Below, in pieces: positions 25,301 through 32,894 of a DNA stretch of 34,700 nt. The notes below the pieces were generated by a model, which ran no database searches, was not told the origin of the DNA, and saw nothing but the letters and a program-made list of their open reading frames with translations. Origin of the DNA: Lysobacterales bacterium (lineage in GTDB: Bacteria > Pseudomonadota > Gammaproteobacteria > Xanthomonadales > SZUA-38); NCBI GenBank assembly GCA_030065125.1, contig JASJDM010000079.1:1-34700 (forward strand), read 5' to 3'. A program made the position numbers and the translations under genes. Within the stretch, counting starts at the first letter, position 1; every line of letters begins with the position of its first letter.

Positions 25301-26522
25301 GAAAGGTGGACAGGGTCCAGTCCACGTCAAATTTCTTATAGTGGGCTTTGGGCTGATCGTTACGGACAAAGACAATACCGTAGCCGGCCGTGTTGGCGGC
25401 ACCCGAAGGCGCTGTGTTGGCGGCATCAATTTCCACCCGGATGATCTTGTTGGTCGGGCAATTCGAAACGTCCGCTTTCAGGTAGCGCGAGCCGAAATAC
25501 TGCACCCCCATCAGCTGGGTGATCGATTGCCCGCCCGCAACCGAACCCAGGTCAAACTCCACCTTCACGTCTGAATATTCCCCGGCCAGGGTCTCATCTC
25601 GATAGGAGTAGCGGTCGACAAAAGCGGCACTGTTGCTGCTCAAGTCGAAATCCTTGATCAGGTTGGCCATGGCGAAATGACGAAAGGCATTGAAAACGCT
25701 GTCGCCGGGATCACTGAGTTTGATGGTGGCATCGGTGATGGCCAGCGCGTCGGCACCCGCCAGACCGGCCGCCAGGGCGCGGCCCCACCACAGGGTAATG
25801 AAGTCGATGCCCAGACCCGGCTCGGTGGGATTAACGCCATATTGCTCCATCAGGTAAACCCACCACAGCGCGGCATCGTAGCTGGCCAGCCAGATGGACT
25901 GGTTGGTGTCGTTAAGGTAGCCGTTCACCTGGCCCAGGTAGGGCGCAATGCAGCTGGCCTGGGGAAACAGGTCAAGCGTGCTGAATATCTTGTCCTGCAT
26001 GGCCCGCGCCTGGCCCTCACATACCGTGTTACCCCAGATGCCGCCGCAGCCCGAACCCCCCAGGGCGTTGGAGTAAGCGAACTCCACGTGATGGAACAGC
26101 TCGTGCCCCATGATCATGCCGATGCAGCTGTCCGACGCGGTGGCGTAGACCGTGGTGGGAAGGCGCATGTTGCTGACACTGGCCCAGCCGTTGTCACACC
26201 CGTCGTCGTCCTTGCAGTCATAAATAAAGGTCGGCTTGGCCGGATCGCTGAAGTACGCGGGGAGCAGCAGTGCATTGATGTAGCCTTCGTGATATCCGCG
26301 CGGGTTGCCCGGCCCGGAAGCACCGTCGCGATCCAGCGCCAACGCCGCGGCAAAAGCCTTGGCCGTGGGAAAATAGTGAGGCGATGCAGGATTGGGATCC
26401 CATGACACTTCATAGCCTTCGTTGACGGTGGTTGCCGTTACCGGCAGGTCGGGTATACCCCCTGCTACGGCCGTTGCTGCGAGTGTCATTCCGGCCGCGG
26501 CGGCCAGCAAAGATCTCAACAT
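22398..26522 (-). CDS. Large secreted CLCA-like protein: zincin + vWA + FN3 + carboxypeptidase-regulatory domain
   Basis: A 1374-residue exported protein. A signal peptide covers about 1-20 (MLRSLLAAAAGMTLAATAVA). A gluzincin-like region has HELFH (140-144) and a possible third ligand E169 (VCEGQAR). A vWA domain spans about 552-750 with a complete MIDAS start DMSTS (D559, S561, S563). It ends in VVHTVALGPLADQEL and STGGEFRYA, strikingly like eukaryotic CLCA proteins. Then follow a beta region, Ca-binding DxDGD repeats (about 998-1072), an FN3-like domain (about 1100-1170), a carboxypeptidase-regulatory-like domain (about 1278-1340, GVVRDSQGNPLQGA) and the tail NLFADGFESP. The start at 26522 has AGGAGG at 6 bases; the in-frame ATG 26546 lies upstream of that site. 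It is probably extracellular or surface-bound. Confidence 0.82.
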   Translation of the reverse strand: MLRSLLAAAAGMTLAATAVAGGIPDLPVTATTVNEGYEVSWDPNPASPHYFPTAKAFAAALALDRDGASGPGNPRGYHEGYINALLLPAYFSDPAKPTFIYDCKDDDGCDNGWASVSNMRLPTTVYATASDSCIGMIMGHELFHHVEFAYSNALGGSGCGGIWGNTVCEGQARAMQDKIFSTLDLFPQASCIAPYLGQVNGYLNDTNQSIWLASYDAALWWVYLMEQYGVNPTEPGLGIDFITLWWGRALAAGLAGADALAITDATIKLSDPGDSVFNAFRHFAMANLIKDFDLSSNSAAFVDRYSYRDETLAGEYSDVKVEFDLGSVAGGQSITQLMGVQYFGSRYLKADVSNCPTNKIIRVEIDAANTAPSGAANTAGYGIVFVRNDQPKAHYKKFDVDWTLSTFQPSNRYDEVYLVVAPIAGFWVANVTVSCQSPQTTLDLDFPLTGGSRPVYGGASGQLAAIQVSVFPTETGPNQLAPVSGLTAVDFSAAIGGTPAQVLTAIPDGAGYQLLIHPPDPGGDGTQDLQLEVGGTVQLFEDAVIFGERPETEVILAVDMSTSMLVPPDGPRLEALRVAGRHFVDLLPGAAQLGLVSFRGDGTEPNDDASVLLPLAAADDTQRNRMRVALDNLATAGGFGSAIGDGVQAGYNMFAADGVPVRSQHLVLVVDGPEDDGAFWTDLRDTVINAGIVVHTVALGPLADQELLSEIATSTGGEFRYADVRPLETDVLDLYGALAQIADTIEGRLLVQDEPVQVEPGQTLRVDVPVAEALTDPGIIAVRAFNSLFQPVPLQSIGLLRPDGTLVTGRDLDVQSQINQSDATFLSALAKGTWQVELVASGGNQPAQVEVTLSTANETGLTASAGFFSLPEIGDEVLTGFQAGQRIGLGVTVAERGQPVAIETLEIQVESIDGSIWRAAPASMPDRSFGVELEEATDASLYQGWPVKWKGFSLDGKGTSAATEELFGAYNLLLEVGLHDGRRLILHEALHVRQQGSGDRDGDNLLDRYEDRHECLDGDLDDATADGDGDGLPNIQESELGTDPCREDTDQGGEIDGSEVARGRNPLDDSDDAMRRPLDGYVLTELSEHEPMAPLTPNAITLMLPSVPATDDVYIDGKIITAENYDSVAVLDLASRSGRRYVDTSVRTGQEYQYRFRAVAPDGATSASSPVVFGMALSDPEAPLGAVQVADLAPRQDGLAARVQNSLYNENPATTEYRRRLDDGDWSAWQSYQDGWVQTFPEVLVPTLRTVSVQYRDASGNVSTTYRDDLTQWPTGTLGGLTGVVRDSQGNPLQGALVMLADAPEEASAVTDAQGRYTLVGLVPGDYDLEVTRYQFDPGFLGGLQVAAGDIDEAPVLNLVVEGDNLFADGFESP

Positions 26523-26556
26523 GGTCTGCCTCCTTGTCCATGGCAAAAGCCGCCCC

Positions 26557-26584
26557 CCGCAGAGGCGCTGCTTTCACTCTGCGG
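26557..26584. other. Stem-loop between the VOC gene and the CLCA-like gene
   Basis: CCGCAGAG (26557-26564) and CTCTGCGG (26577-26584) form a perfect 8-bp stem with a 12-base loop. It lies about 50 bases after the VOC stop on the - strand and 35 bases before the CLCA-like start. There is no strong T-run, so it is either a weak terminator or a leader structure. Confidence 0.4.
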
Positions 26585-26632
26585 CAGAAACCGTTGAGGC
26601 GTTACCCAAAAATTTGCGGGTTCCCGCTGCAG

Positions 26633-27157
26633 TCATCGCGGCAGCATGTAAACCGTGATGGCGTGGCCGTCCGGGTCCCGGATCCCAATCTCACGAAAAC
26701 GACTGGACTGGTTTGACCCGGGTTGAAGCACTGTGACGCCTGACTGCCGCAACCGCGTTTCCAAGGCGTCGAGGTCGTTGCTGCGGAAAACCAGCAGCAG
26801 CTCGCCCCGGGTACTGATGGTGGGTGGCGGGTCAAAGGCCTGAAGTACAAATCCTCTGGGTTCGCTCGACGTACTCAATATGGCAACGCGACGCAGGGAG
26901 TCAGGTGGCAACCCGAGAATCTGCAGGTCGAACCTGTTGGGGACAGGAATGAATCGCTCGTCCTGATAGTCAAGGGTCAACCCCAGCACCTCGGTATAAA
27001 ACGAAATCGAGCGATCCAGGTCACCCACCGTGATGGCCGGCCGCTTGAGGTCAATGTCGATCTGGTTTGGGGATTCCGCGCTGGCAGTGAAAGCCAACAG
27101 CACCATTGGGGCCAGCATCAAGATGGCCATGCGCAAGGAAAGAAGGCGATGGAGCAT
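26633..27157 (-). CDS. VOC-fold (glyoxalase/bleomycin-resistance-like) protein with signal peptide
   Basis: A 174-residue protein. Residues 1-27 form a Sec signal peptide (positive start, hydrophobic core, ending TASA before ESPN), so the mature protein is periplasmic or exported, which is unusual for this fold. The remainder is a single VOC domain: RPAITVGDLDRSISFYTEVLGL at its start and GIRDPDGHAITVYML at its end, with candidate metal ligands only partly clear. VOC enzymes catalyse isomerisation, dioxygenation or epimerisation at a metal centre, or bind ligands. The gene begins 3 bases after the TPP-enzyme stop, so it is the last gene of the MFS-TPP-VOC operon and probably acts on the same compound. 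Function unknown. Confidence 0.85.
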   Translation of the reverse strand: MLHRLLSLRMAILMLAPMVLLAFTASAESPNQIDIDLKRPAITVGDLDRSISFYTEVLGLTLDYQDERFIPVPNRFDLQILGLPPDSLRRVAILSTSSEPRGFVLQAFDPPPTISTRGELLLVFRSNDLDALETRLRQSGVTVLQPGSNQSSRFREIGIRDPDGHAITVYMLPR

Positions 27158-27160
27158 GAA

Positions 27161-28876
27161 TCAGATATCCGGTGTGAGCGGTAACAGGTCTCGCTGCCCT
27201 TCGAGAATATCCGAGAACAGGATCATGCGAACATCTTCGTCAGTTTTCAGCAGCTTGCCCGCGGTGGGATCGATGTGGACATTGACTACGGTGACGCCAT
27301 CGTTCTTGAATGCCTGGTCCAGAGCCGGGACCAGGGCAGTCGAATCCTCAACCGCTGTTCCGCTGCCACCAAAAACCTCGGCCAGCTTTTCATAGGGCAA
27401 CACACCCAGGTCGGTATTGATGTCACGCCCGATCGCCTGGCGCTGTCCGTGCAGCTCGGTGCCCCAGGCGCCGTCGTTGCCCACGATGACGATCAGGCGC
27501 AGGCGGGCCCGTGACGCGGCGTGCAGTTCCGCCGGATGAAACCCCATTGACCCGTCCCCGGTCACCAGCACCACGGGTGGCACCTCGGCCGCGCCGGCTT
27601 CCTCTTTCAAGGCAGCGGCGGCACCCACGGCCAGGGCGGTGCCCGAGCCCATGGCCCCCATGGGATAGTGGTCCAGGAAACCCCTGGGGCGGCGAATCCG
27701 GATCGCGCCGTACATCCAGTTCTGGATATCGGCGCCATCGCCAACGTAGACGGCGTCCCGCGGCATGCGAGCCATGACTTCTGCGCCGAGTCTCAGCGGG
27801 TGAATCTCCGCCTCCTCTGATTGCTGCAGTTGCGCGATCCGCTTTCGCCGCACCCGCAGCGCATCAGCCAACCAGCCCGTGTCAAAAGGCTCGGTACCCC
27901 TGCGCTTCAGCGCCCCGACCAGTGCGGCCAGGGTAACGCCAGCGTCGGCGTGGATTGCCAGGTCGACGGGACGGTTGCGGTGAAAGGCCGAGGGCTCAAT
28001 ATCGATCTGCACGAATCGAGTCTGGGCCGAAAAGCGCGGCGGCAGGCCCAGGCCCAGGCGCTGGGTCAGGCGTGCACCCACCACCACGACGAGGTCGGCC
28101 CGAGGCGCGGCTATCTGGGCATAAGGCCATGGAAAGATCCGCTCATCGTCTTCCGGTGCCTGGCCCCGGCCGAGGCTGTTGGCCAGAATAGGTATGCCGA
28201 AATTCCTTGCCAGTACTTGCAGGGATGACCCGGCATTACCCCAGGCCGCGCCAGCCCCGGTGATAATCATCGGACGCTGACTGCCACTGATCATGTCCGC
28301 CAGGCGATCCACCGACGCCGGGGAGGGAACTGGCGCTGATGGCACCTGGCGCTCCACGTCGCCCACAAACTCGGTGGATTCCCCCAGCAGGTTCTCCGGC
28401 AACAGCAGCACCACCGGCCCGGGGCGGCCGGATCTTGCATGTTTGATGGCGGTCTGCAGGTAGTCTTCCAGGCGCTCAACGGACGGAACGGTGCGTGACC
28501 ATTTGCTGATGGAGGACACCAGGTTGAGCTGGTCCTGGTCCACAGCGCGATCGGCTTCCGCAAAAGGACCCGGCGGTGAAGCCACCAGCACCAGCACCGG
28601 CGAACAGGCCTGCCAGGCCACGGCCAGCCCACCTACGGCGTTGGGCAGGCCCTGGTCGGCGATGATCAGGGCAACCCCCAGGCCACCGGTCACCCGGGCG
28701 TAACCGTCCGCGCTGCCGACAGCGCCGCTCTCATGCCGGTTGCTGACAATGGTAACTCCGGACCGGTCCAGGGGGTCCAGCAGCCGGGTGTGGGAGGCAC
28801 CCGCCACGGCGAATACCGTACCTACACCCTGACCGCCAAGGATCCGGGTGATCAATTCACCGCCGGTGACGGTCAT
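27161..28876 (-). CDS. Thiamine-pyrophosphate-dependent enzyme (acetolactate synthase / decarboxylase-like)
   Basis: A 571-residue three-domain TPP enzyme. The N-terminal Pyr domain (about 1-165) has the catalytic glutamate E49 in NRHESGAVGSADGYAR. A central domain (about 185-310) and the C-terminal PP domain (about 360-540) follow, the latter with the TPP/Mg motif GDGS (440-443) to GND (467-469). It would decarboxylate a 2-oxo acid or ligate two carbonyl compounds. There is no small regulatory subunit gene, and its neighbours are transport and VOC genes, so it is more likely a catabolic decarboxylase or lyase than the biosynthetic IlvB. The ATG overlaps the stop of the upstream MFS gene (ATGA), and the VOC gene follows after 3 bases. 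Confidence 0.88.
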   Translation of the reverse strand: MTVTGGELITRILGGQGVGTVFAVAGASHTRLLDPLDRSGVTIVSNRHESGAVGSADGYARVTGGLGVALIIADQGLPNAVGGLAVAWQACSPVLVLVASPPGPFAEADRAVDQDQLNLVSSISKWSRTVPSVERLEDYLQTAIKHARSGRPGPVVLLLPENLLGESTEFVGDVERQVPSAPVPSPASVDRLADMISGSQRPMIITGAGAAWGNAGSSLQVLARNFGIPILANSLGRGQAPEDDERIFPWPYAQIAAPRADLVVVVGARLTQRLGLGLPPRFSAQTRFVQIDIEPSAFHRNRPVDLAIHADAGVTLAALVGALKRRGTEPFDTGWLADALRVRRKRIAQLQQSEEAEIHPLRLGAEVMARMPRDAVYVGDGADIQNWMYGAIRIRRPRGFLDHYPMGAMGSGTALAVGAAAALKEEAGAAEVPPVVLVTGDGSMGFHPAELHAASRARLRLIVIVGNDGAWGTELHGQRQAIGRDINTDLGVLPYEKLAEVFGGSGTAVEDSTALVPALDQAFKNDGVTVVNVHIDPTAGKLLKTDEDVRMILFSDILEGQRDLLPLTPDI

Positions 28877-30102
28877 AAAGGCTCCTCGGAGGAAGGGAAT
28901 CGCAAGGGTACCAACACCAGGGCGGCCAGGATAACGGTGGCCATGTAAGCCTGGAACACCATGGCGTAGCCACCCGTCGCGTCATAAACCCAACCGGCAA
29001 ATGGCGCACTCAACATGGTAATAGGCATCATGGCCAGGTTCATGGCCCCCAGCGCCCGACCGAAACCGGCGGGTCCGAAGCTGCGCGCCACCATGGCGCT
29101 CCAAACCGGCAGCAGCCCGCCGGCGGCGAGACCGAACAGGACGACACCTGCTGCTATGGCGGCATAGCTGGTGGCGCTGGACAGGGTCAGCGACCCCAGC
29201 ACCAGAAGGGTTGCCGCGATCCAGGTGGTGTGTCGCAGATCCAGGCGGTCGGCGATGGTGCCGAAGGTCAGCTTTCCCAGGATCGAAAAAACCGCTACCA
29301 CACTCATGAGCGTGGATGCCCGGGTGGCGGAGATGCCCAAACCAACCACGTGTGGAACCAGGTTGGCCAGGAAACCCATGTAGGTGAACAGCAACAGACC
29401 AACAGCAATGGTCTCGCACCAGAAAGCGGGCTGGGAGATTATCGAGCGCAGGCTCCAGCCCCCTGCCGGCGATGCCTGTGGAGTTGCCGGGGAATGCTCA
29501 CCGCCATCCGGATTCAGACCCAGGTCGCCGGGTCGGTCCACTACCCCGAACCAGATCAGCGGCGCCGCCAGCACTATGGCACCCGTCCCGATCATCCCCA
29601 GCGCCTGGCGCCACCCGTACAGATCGATCAGAACCGACAGCAGCACCGGAAATATAAACCCGCCGAGGGAGGTTCCGATGGACGACAGTCCAAGCGCACG
29701 CCCGCGCATCTGCACAAACCAGCGAGTCATCAGGGCCGAGCTGGCCAGCTGTCCCAGCAGCAGCTGGGCGACGGATATCACCAGCCCGAAGATGATCCAG
29801 ACCTGCAGCAATGATTGGGCCAATGCAACCAGCCATAGCCCCACGCCCAGCAGCACCGCGCCCACGGTCATCAGGTGTCGCAGCGAACCACGGTCTACCA
29901 GTGATCCCAGGTATGGCGAAAACAGGTTGGTGGCAATGGACAGCACCATGGCCGTAGTCATGACCGCCCCCCGGGTGGTGCTGAACTCGTCTTCCAGCGC
30001 CACGGCCAGGGTGCCAAATGCATAGATCAACAGGCCGGCCTGCATGGCCTGGGTGACCATGGAAACACCGACCATCCGCCAGCCCGGGAACAGGCCGCTC
30101 AT
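28873..30102 (-). CDS. MFS transporter (monocarboxylate/oxalate-formate-antiporter-like)
   Basis: A 409-residue inner-membrane protein with about 12 hydrophobic helices in two halves. It begins with FPGWRMVGVSMVTQAMQAGLL and has a short polar loop rich in P, D and G at mid-length (about 190-212). The N-terminal pattern GWRMVG is common in the MFS group that holds oxalate/formate antiporters and monocarboxylate carriers. Its stop overlaps the TPP-enzyme start by 4 bases, so it likely imports the acid that the TPP enzyme handles, or exports its product. It is divergent from the cupin lipoprotein gene across 71 bases, which must hold both promoters. Substrate unknown. Confidence 0.88.
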   Translation of the reverse strand: MSGLFPGWRMVGVSMVTQAMQAGLLIYAFGTLAVALEDEFSTTRGAVMTTAMVLSIATNLFSPYLGSLVDRGSLRHLMTVGAVLLGVGLWLVALAQSLLQVWIIFGLVISVAQLLLGQLASSALMTRWFVQMRGRALGLSSIGTSLGGFIFPVLLSVLIDLYGWRQALGMIGTGAIVLAAPLIWFGVVDRPGDLGLNPDGGEHSPATPQASPAGGWSLRSIISQPAFWCETIAVGLLLFTYMGFLANLVPHVVGLGISATRASTLMSVVAVFSILGKLTFGTIADRLDLRHTTWIAATLLVLGSLTLSSATSYAAIAAGVVLFGLAAGGLLPVWSAMVARSFGPAGFGRALGAMNLAMMPITMLSAPFAGWVYDATGGYAMVFQAYMATVILAALVLVPLRFPSSEEPL

Positions 30103-30173
30103 CGCCCCGCTCCATTTGTCAGGGGCACCGGCCTGTGCGACCGTGGAGAAGCCCAGCCCACAGGAACGCCCCC

Positions 30174-30716
30174 ATGATCCGTCACCCGATGCTGAAAAAC
30201 ATTCTGATGGCCGGACTTCTGCCCTGCCTGCTGGCGGGCTGCGCCACCAGCACCGACCCGGGATCGATCCGCCGAATTGTCACAGTGGAAACACCGGAAG
30301 GAAACGTCCAGGTACTGGCCGACGGAATGCCCTCCAACGTCCACACCCTCAACGGCTCGCGCATCGTCCGCTTGTGGGAAACGGGCGAGTTGCCGGTTCC
30401 CCTGGATATCGCTGACGATCGCGGGGCCACGGCGGGCAACGCCTACCGCCCTGGATTTATCGGCAGCAGCTTTTACATTGCCGACATCCCCCCCGGGTCT
30501 GACCTGGGCAACATCCCCATGCACAAGCAGGACAGCCTGGACTACATCGCGGTCATGGACGGAGAAATCGAGCTGGTGCTGGAGGATGGGTCTCTGGTCA
30601 TGGGGCAAGGGGACATCCTGGTGCAGGCCGGCAATCTTCACAGCTGGGTGAACTCGTCTGACCAGTATTGCCGACTGCTGGTGGTGGTGCTGACGGCAAC
30701 CCGGGGCGGCCCATAG
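30174..30716 (+). CDS. Cupin-domain lipoprotein
   Basis: A 180-residue protein. A lipoprotein signal (MIRHPMLKNILMAGLLPCLLAGC) has the lipobox LAGC with C23 as the lipid site. The following residue is not Asp, so outer-membrane delivery is expected. Residues about 100-175 form a cupin barrel: IPMHKQDSLDYIAVMDGEIELV (motif 1, reduced metal site) and GDILVQAGNLHSWVN (motif 2). Similar cupins without the lipid anchor are often annotated as regulators or isomerases. ATG 30174 has AGGA at 8 bases; the in-frame ATG 30135 would destroy the short lipoprotein signal layout. It is the only + strand gene in the right-hand cluster, convergent with the VOC gene 13 bases away. Ligand unknown. Confidence 0.85.
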   Translation: MIRHPMLKNILMAGLLPCLLAGCATSTDPGSIRRIVTVETPEGNVQVLADGMPSNVHTLNGSRIVRLWETGELPVPLDIADDRGATAGNAYRPGFIGSSFYIADIPPGSDLGNIPMHKQDSLDYIAVMDGEIELVLEDGSLVMGQGDILVQAGNLHSWVNSSDQYCRLLVVVLTATRGGP

Positions 30717-30729
30717 GAGAGGTTGACGC

Positions 30730-31527
30730 TCATGGGGATTCCAGCAGCAGTCCGATGCCCCCCGTGTGGCTGGGGTCAACGCCGATGCACCCATCATTGG
30801 ACCAGTGAGGAATGCCGGCGGATCGGAGAAGGTCCCCGGCACGTTTCCGGCTGCTGATCCGAATGCCAACAACTGCGAAACCCGTATCAGCATCCTGGGC
30901 CACGCGGTACCGGCGGTGGGCATCATCTTCGGCCTCGGCTTCGACAATCAGCCCGCCGTTCCCCCCCGGCAGCCGCTGGTAGACGGCGGGCAGTGAGGGG
31001 GCCTTGTACACCAGCCTGGAAAGGCCAACAGCGCCGATCGGATGCTGAGCCATGTCGTCATCAAACACGAGGTCGGGGGTCAGATGCTGCACATAGCAGA
31101 CCAGCGTGTCGCTGAATCGGGTCGCCGGCAGGGCAAACCAGCGAAACCGGGCGGTGCCGCTCCCCTCGACCGCCCGGGAGGCGTCCTGCACGTCGCCGGG
31201 CTCCAGGCCGGCCTGCTGACATCGATGGTGATCCGAGCCGATGTCCCGGCTGGCCAGGATCATCAGCCGGATTCCCAGCGGCCGGTCGAAGAATCGGGCC
31301 AGGTGGTGGTCGGGCCGGGGTGGATTGACGCTGGTCAGTTCAATGTAATCGCCGGGAAACATGATGTGGGCACTGCGTTGACCCAGTTCCTGCTCGTCCC
31401 CCCTGGCACCGGACTTGAGGTCCGCCGGCCCCACCACGTGGAATCCCAGGCGCCGCCAGCATTCCGCCATCCGGGACGCCGAGGCGCCCAGGATCCCGAC
31501 ATGGTCCACCGGAAGCCGTAGGCTCAT
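30730..31527 (-). CDS. VOC family / glyoxalase-like domain protein (Glyoxalase_3 type)
   Basis: A 265-residue cytosolic protein. The start LPVDHVGILGASASRMAECWRRLGF and HIMFPGDYIELTSV are typical of the glyoxalase-like domain family with tandem VOC modules; the second half (about 140-260) is the more degenerate module. H9 of DHVG and E of DYIEL are candidate metal ligands. No reaction is established for this subfamily. It overlaps the stop side of the MFS gene by 4 bases (31524-31527), so transporter and enzyme are translationally coupled. The pair lies downstream of the TonB-dependent receptor in the same direction. Confidence 0.82.
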   Translation of the reverse strand: MSLRLPVDHVGILGASASRMAECWRRLGFHVVGPADLKSGARGDEQELGQRSAHIMFPGDYIELTSVNPPRPDHHLARFFDRPLGIRLMILASRDIGSDHHRCQQAGLEPGDVQDASRAVEGSGTARFRWFALPATRFSDTLVCYVQHLTPDLVFDDDMAQHPIGAVGLSRLVYKAPSLPAVYQRLPGGNGGLIVEAEAEDDAHRRYRVAQDADTGFAVVGIRISSRKRAGDLLRSAGIPHWSNDGCIGVDPSHTGGIGLLLESP

Positions 31528-32849
31528 TCCCCGGCGCTCAGCTCAGCCATGGTCTGCCGGCAGGGTTTCAAAGCCAGAGCCAGCAACAGAATCGCCACCA
31601 CGCAACCCACCGCTGCAACCGTGGCCATGGACCAATGCAGCATCATGTCATCCCGGTACACGAAATCCGTCACCAGCGCCGTCGCCGTGCCACCAAACCC
31701 AATGCCCGTTAGATTAACCACGAACAGGTAGACCGCTGACATCTGGGCCCGCATGGCCGGCGGCGTAATGAGCTGGAGACCGGACGCCGCGGGTCCGAAT
31801 GGAAAGCTGACAAAAAACAGCAGCGGCGCGAACAGCCAGAATGATAGTGTCGGATCCGATACCAGGGGAGCGGAGACGGCAAACGGTGTCAACAGCACTA
31901 CGCCCAGCAGTCCGGCCCGCATGGGGGCGTCGGCGTAGCCCCGCTGGGCCAGCCAGTCGGCCACCATGCCGCCACAGATGATGCCGCTGCCACCGAAAAA
32001 CACCGACAGCAGTCCCAGCTTGGGCCCAATGTCGGCCCGCGGCAGTTCGTGGATACGGATGAAGTACTCAGCCGCCCAGGCCATGATGGCGTTGAACAGC
32101 AGGGTCACCATGGCGAAGCCAAAAAAATGCAGCAGGTACAGGCGCCGTTGTTGCCCAACGTAGTTCAGCACCTGGCGCACGGGCATGGCGTCGCTGTTGC
32201 CGCTGCGCGAGTGGCGCACAGGTTCACTCAGCGTCAGCACCAGGGCGGCCAGGATGACGCCCGGCAGACCCACGATGATAAAGGTGGCCTGCCAGGCCTT
32301 GAGGGTCCCGACCACGGGCAGGGTGAGTCCGCCCATGGCTTCGATGCCGGAAATCAACACCGAGCCAATAATGAAAGACAGGCCGATGCCGATGAACACC
32401 CCGCTGCTGTAGACACCGATGGCGCGTCCCAGCCGTTCTTTGGGGAACATATCCGCCAGCATGGAATAGGCTGCCGGTGACAGCGCGGCTTCGCCAACCC
32501 CAACGGCAATGCGGGCCACGAACAATTGCCAGAAGCTGCGGGCCAGGCCGCAGCAGGCCGTGGCAATACTCCAGAAGGCCACACCAACGGCAATCAGGTT
32601 TCGGCGGTTGGTGGAATCCGCCAGCCGGCCGATGGGAATGCCCAGGAAGGTATAAAAGATGGCGAATGCCAGACCGTGCAGCAGGCTGAACTGGGAGTCT
32701 GAAATATTCAGATCCGCCCGGATGGGTCCCACCATCAGGGCCAGGATCTGGCGGTCGATATAGGAAAACATATACGCGATGGTCAGAATGACCACCGCGT
32801 ACCAGGCAGCCGACCGGGAAACCCCGGACTGGGCCTGAATCGAGCTCAC
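31524..32849 (-). CDS. MFS transporter (spinster-like)
   Basis: A 441-residue inner-membrane transporter with about 12 helices. The start WYAVVILTIAYMFSYIDRQILALMVGPI, then GRLADSTNRRNLIAVG (MFS motif A region) and ARIAVGVGEAALSPAAYSMLAD, are typical of spinster-like MFS proteins. These are common in catabolic islands of Proteobacteria next to TonB-dependent receptors. It begins 45 bases after the receptor stop and overlaps the downstream VOC gene by 4 bases, so all three form one transcription unit. It probably carries the compound that the receptor brings across the outer membrane through the inner membrane. Substrate unknown. Confidence 0.9.
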   Translation of the reverse strand: MSSIQAQSGVSRSAAWYAVVILTIAYMFSYIDRQILALMVGPIRADLNISDSQFSLLHGLAFAIFYTFLGIPIGRLADSTNRRNLIAVGVAFWSIATACCGLARSFWQLFVARIAVGVGEAALSPAAYSMLADMFPKERLGRAIGVYSSGVFIGIGLSFIIGSVLISGIEAMGGLTLPVVGTLKAWQATFIIVGLPGVILAALVLTLSEPVRHSRSGNSDAMPVRQVLNYVGQQRRLYLLHFFGFAMVTLLFNAIMAWAAEYFIRIHELPRADIGPKLGLLSVFFGGSGIICGGMVADWLAQRGYADAPMRAGLLGVVLLTPFAVSAPLVSDPTLSFWLFAPLLFFVSFPFGPAASGLQLITPPAMRAQMSAVYLFVVNLTGIGFGGTATALVTDFVYRDDMMLHWSMATVAAVGCVVAILLLALALKPCRQTMAELSAGE

Positions 32850-32894
32850 GAGCAGGCCCCGCCGGGTCCGGCCGACATGCCGATGGCCACCTGC

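Noticed and set aside
27161..28876. TPP enzyme with GND instead of the textbook NN in its cofactor motif
   Set aside because: GND followed by GAW or AAW is a common form in acetolactate-synthase-like and related TPP enzymes, so it is not an anomaly.
30099..30947. - strand open frame of 282 codons over the cupin lipoprotein
   Set aside because: It overlaps both the cupin gene and the VOC gene end; the cupin frame has a lipobox and cupin motifs while this one has nothing recognisable.
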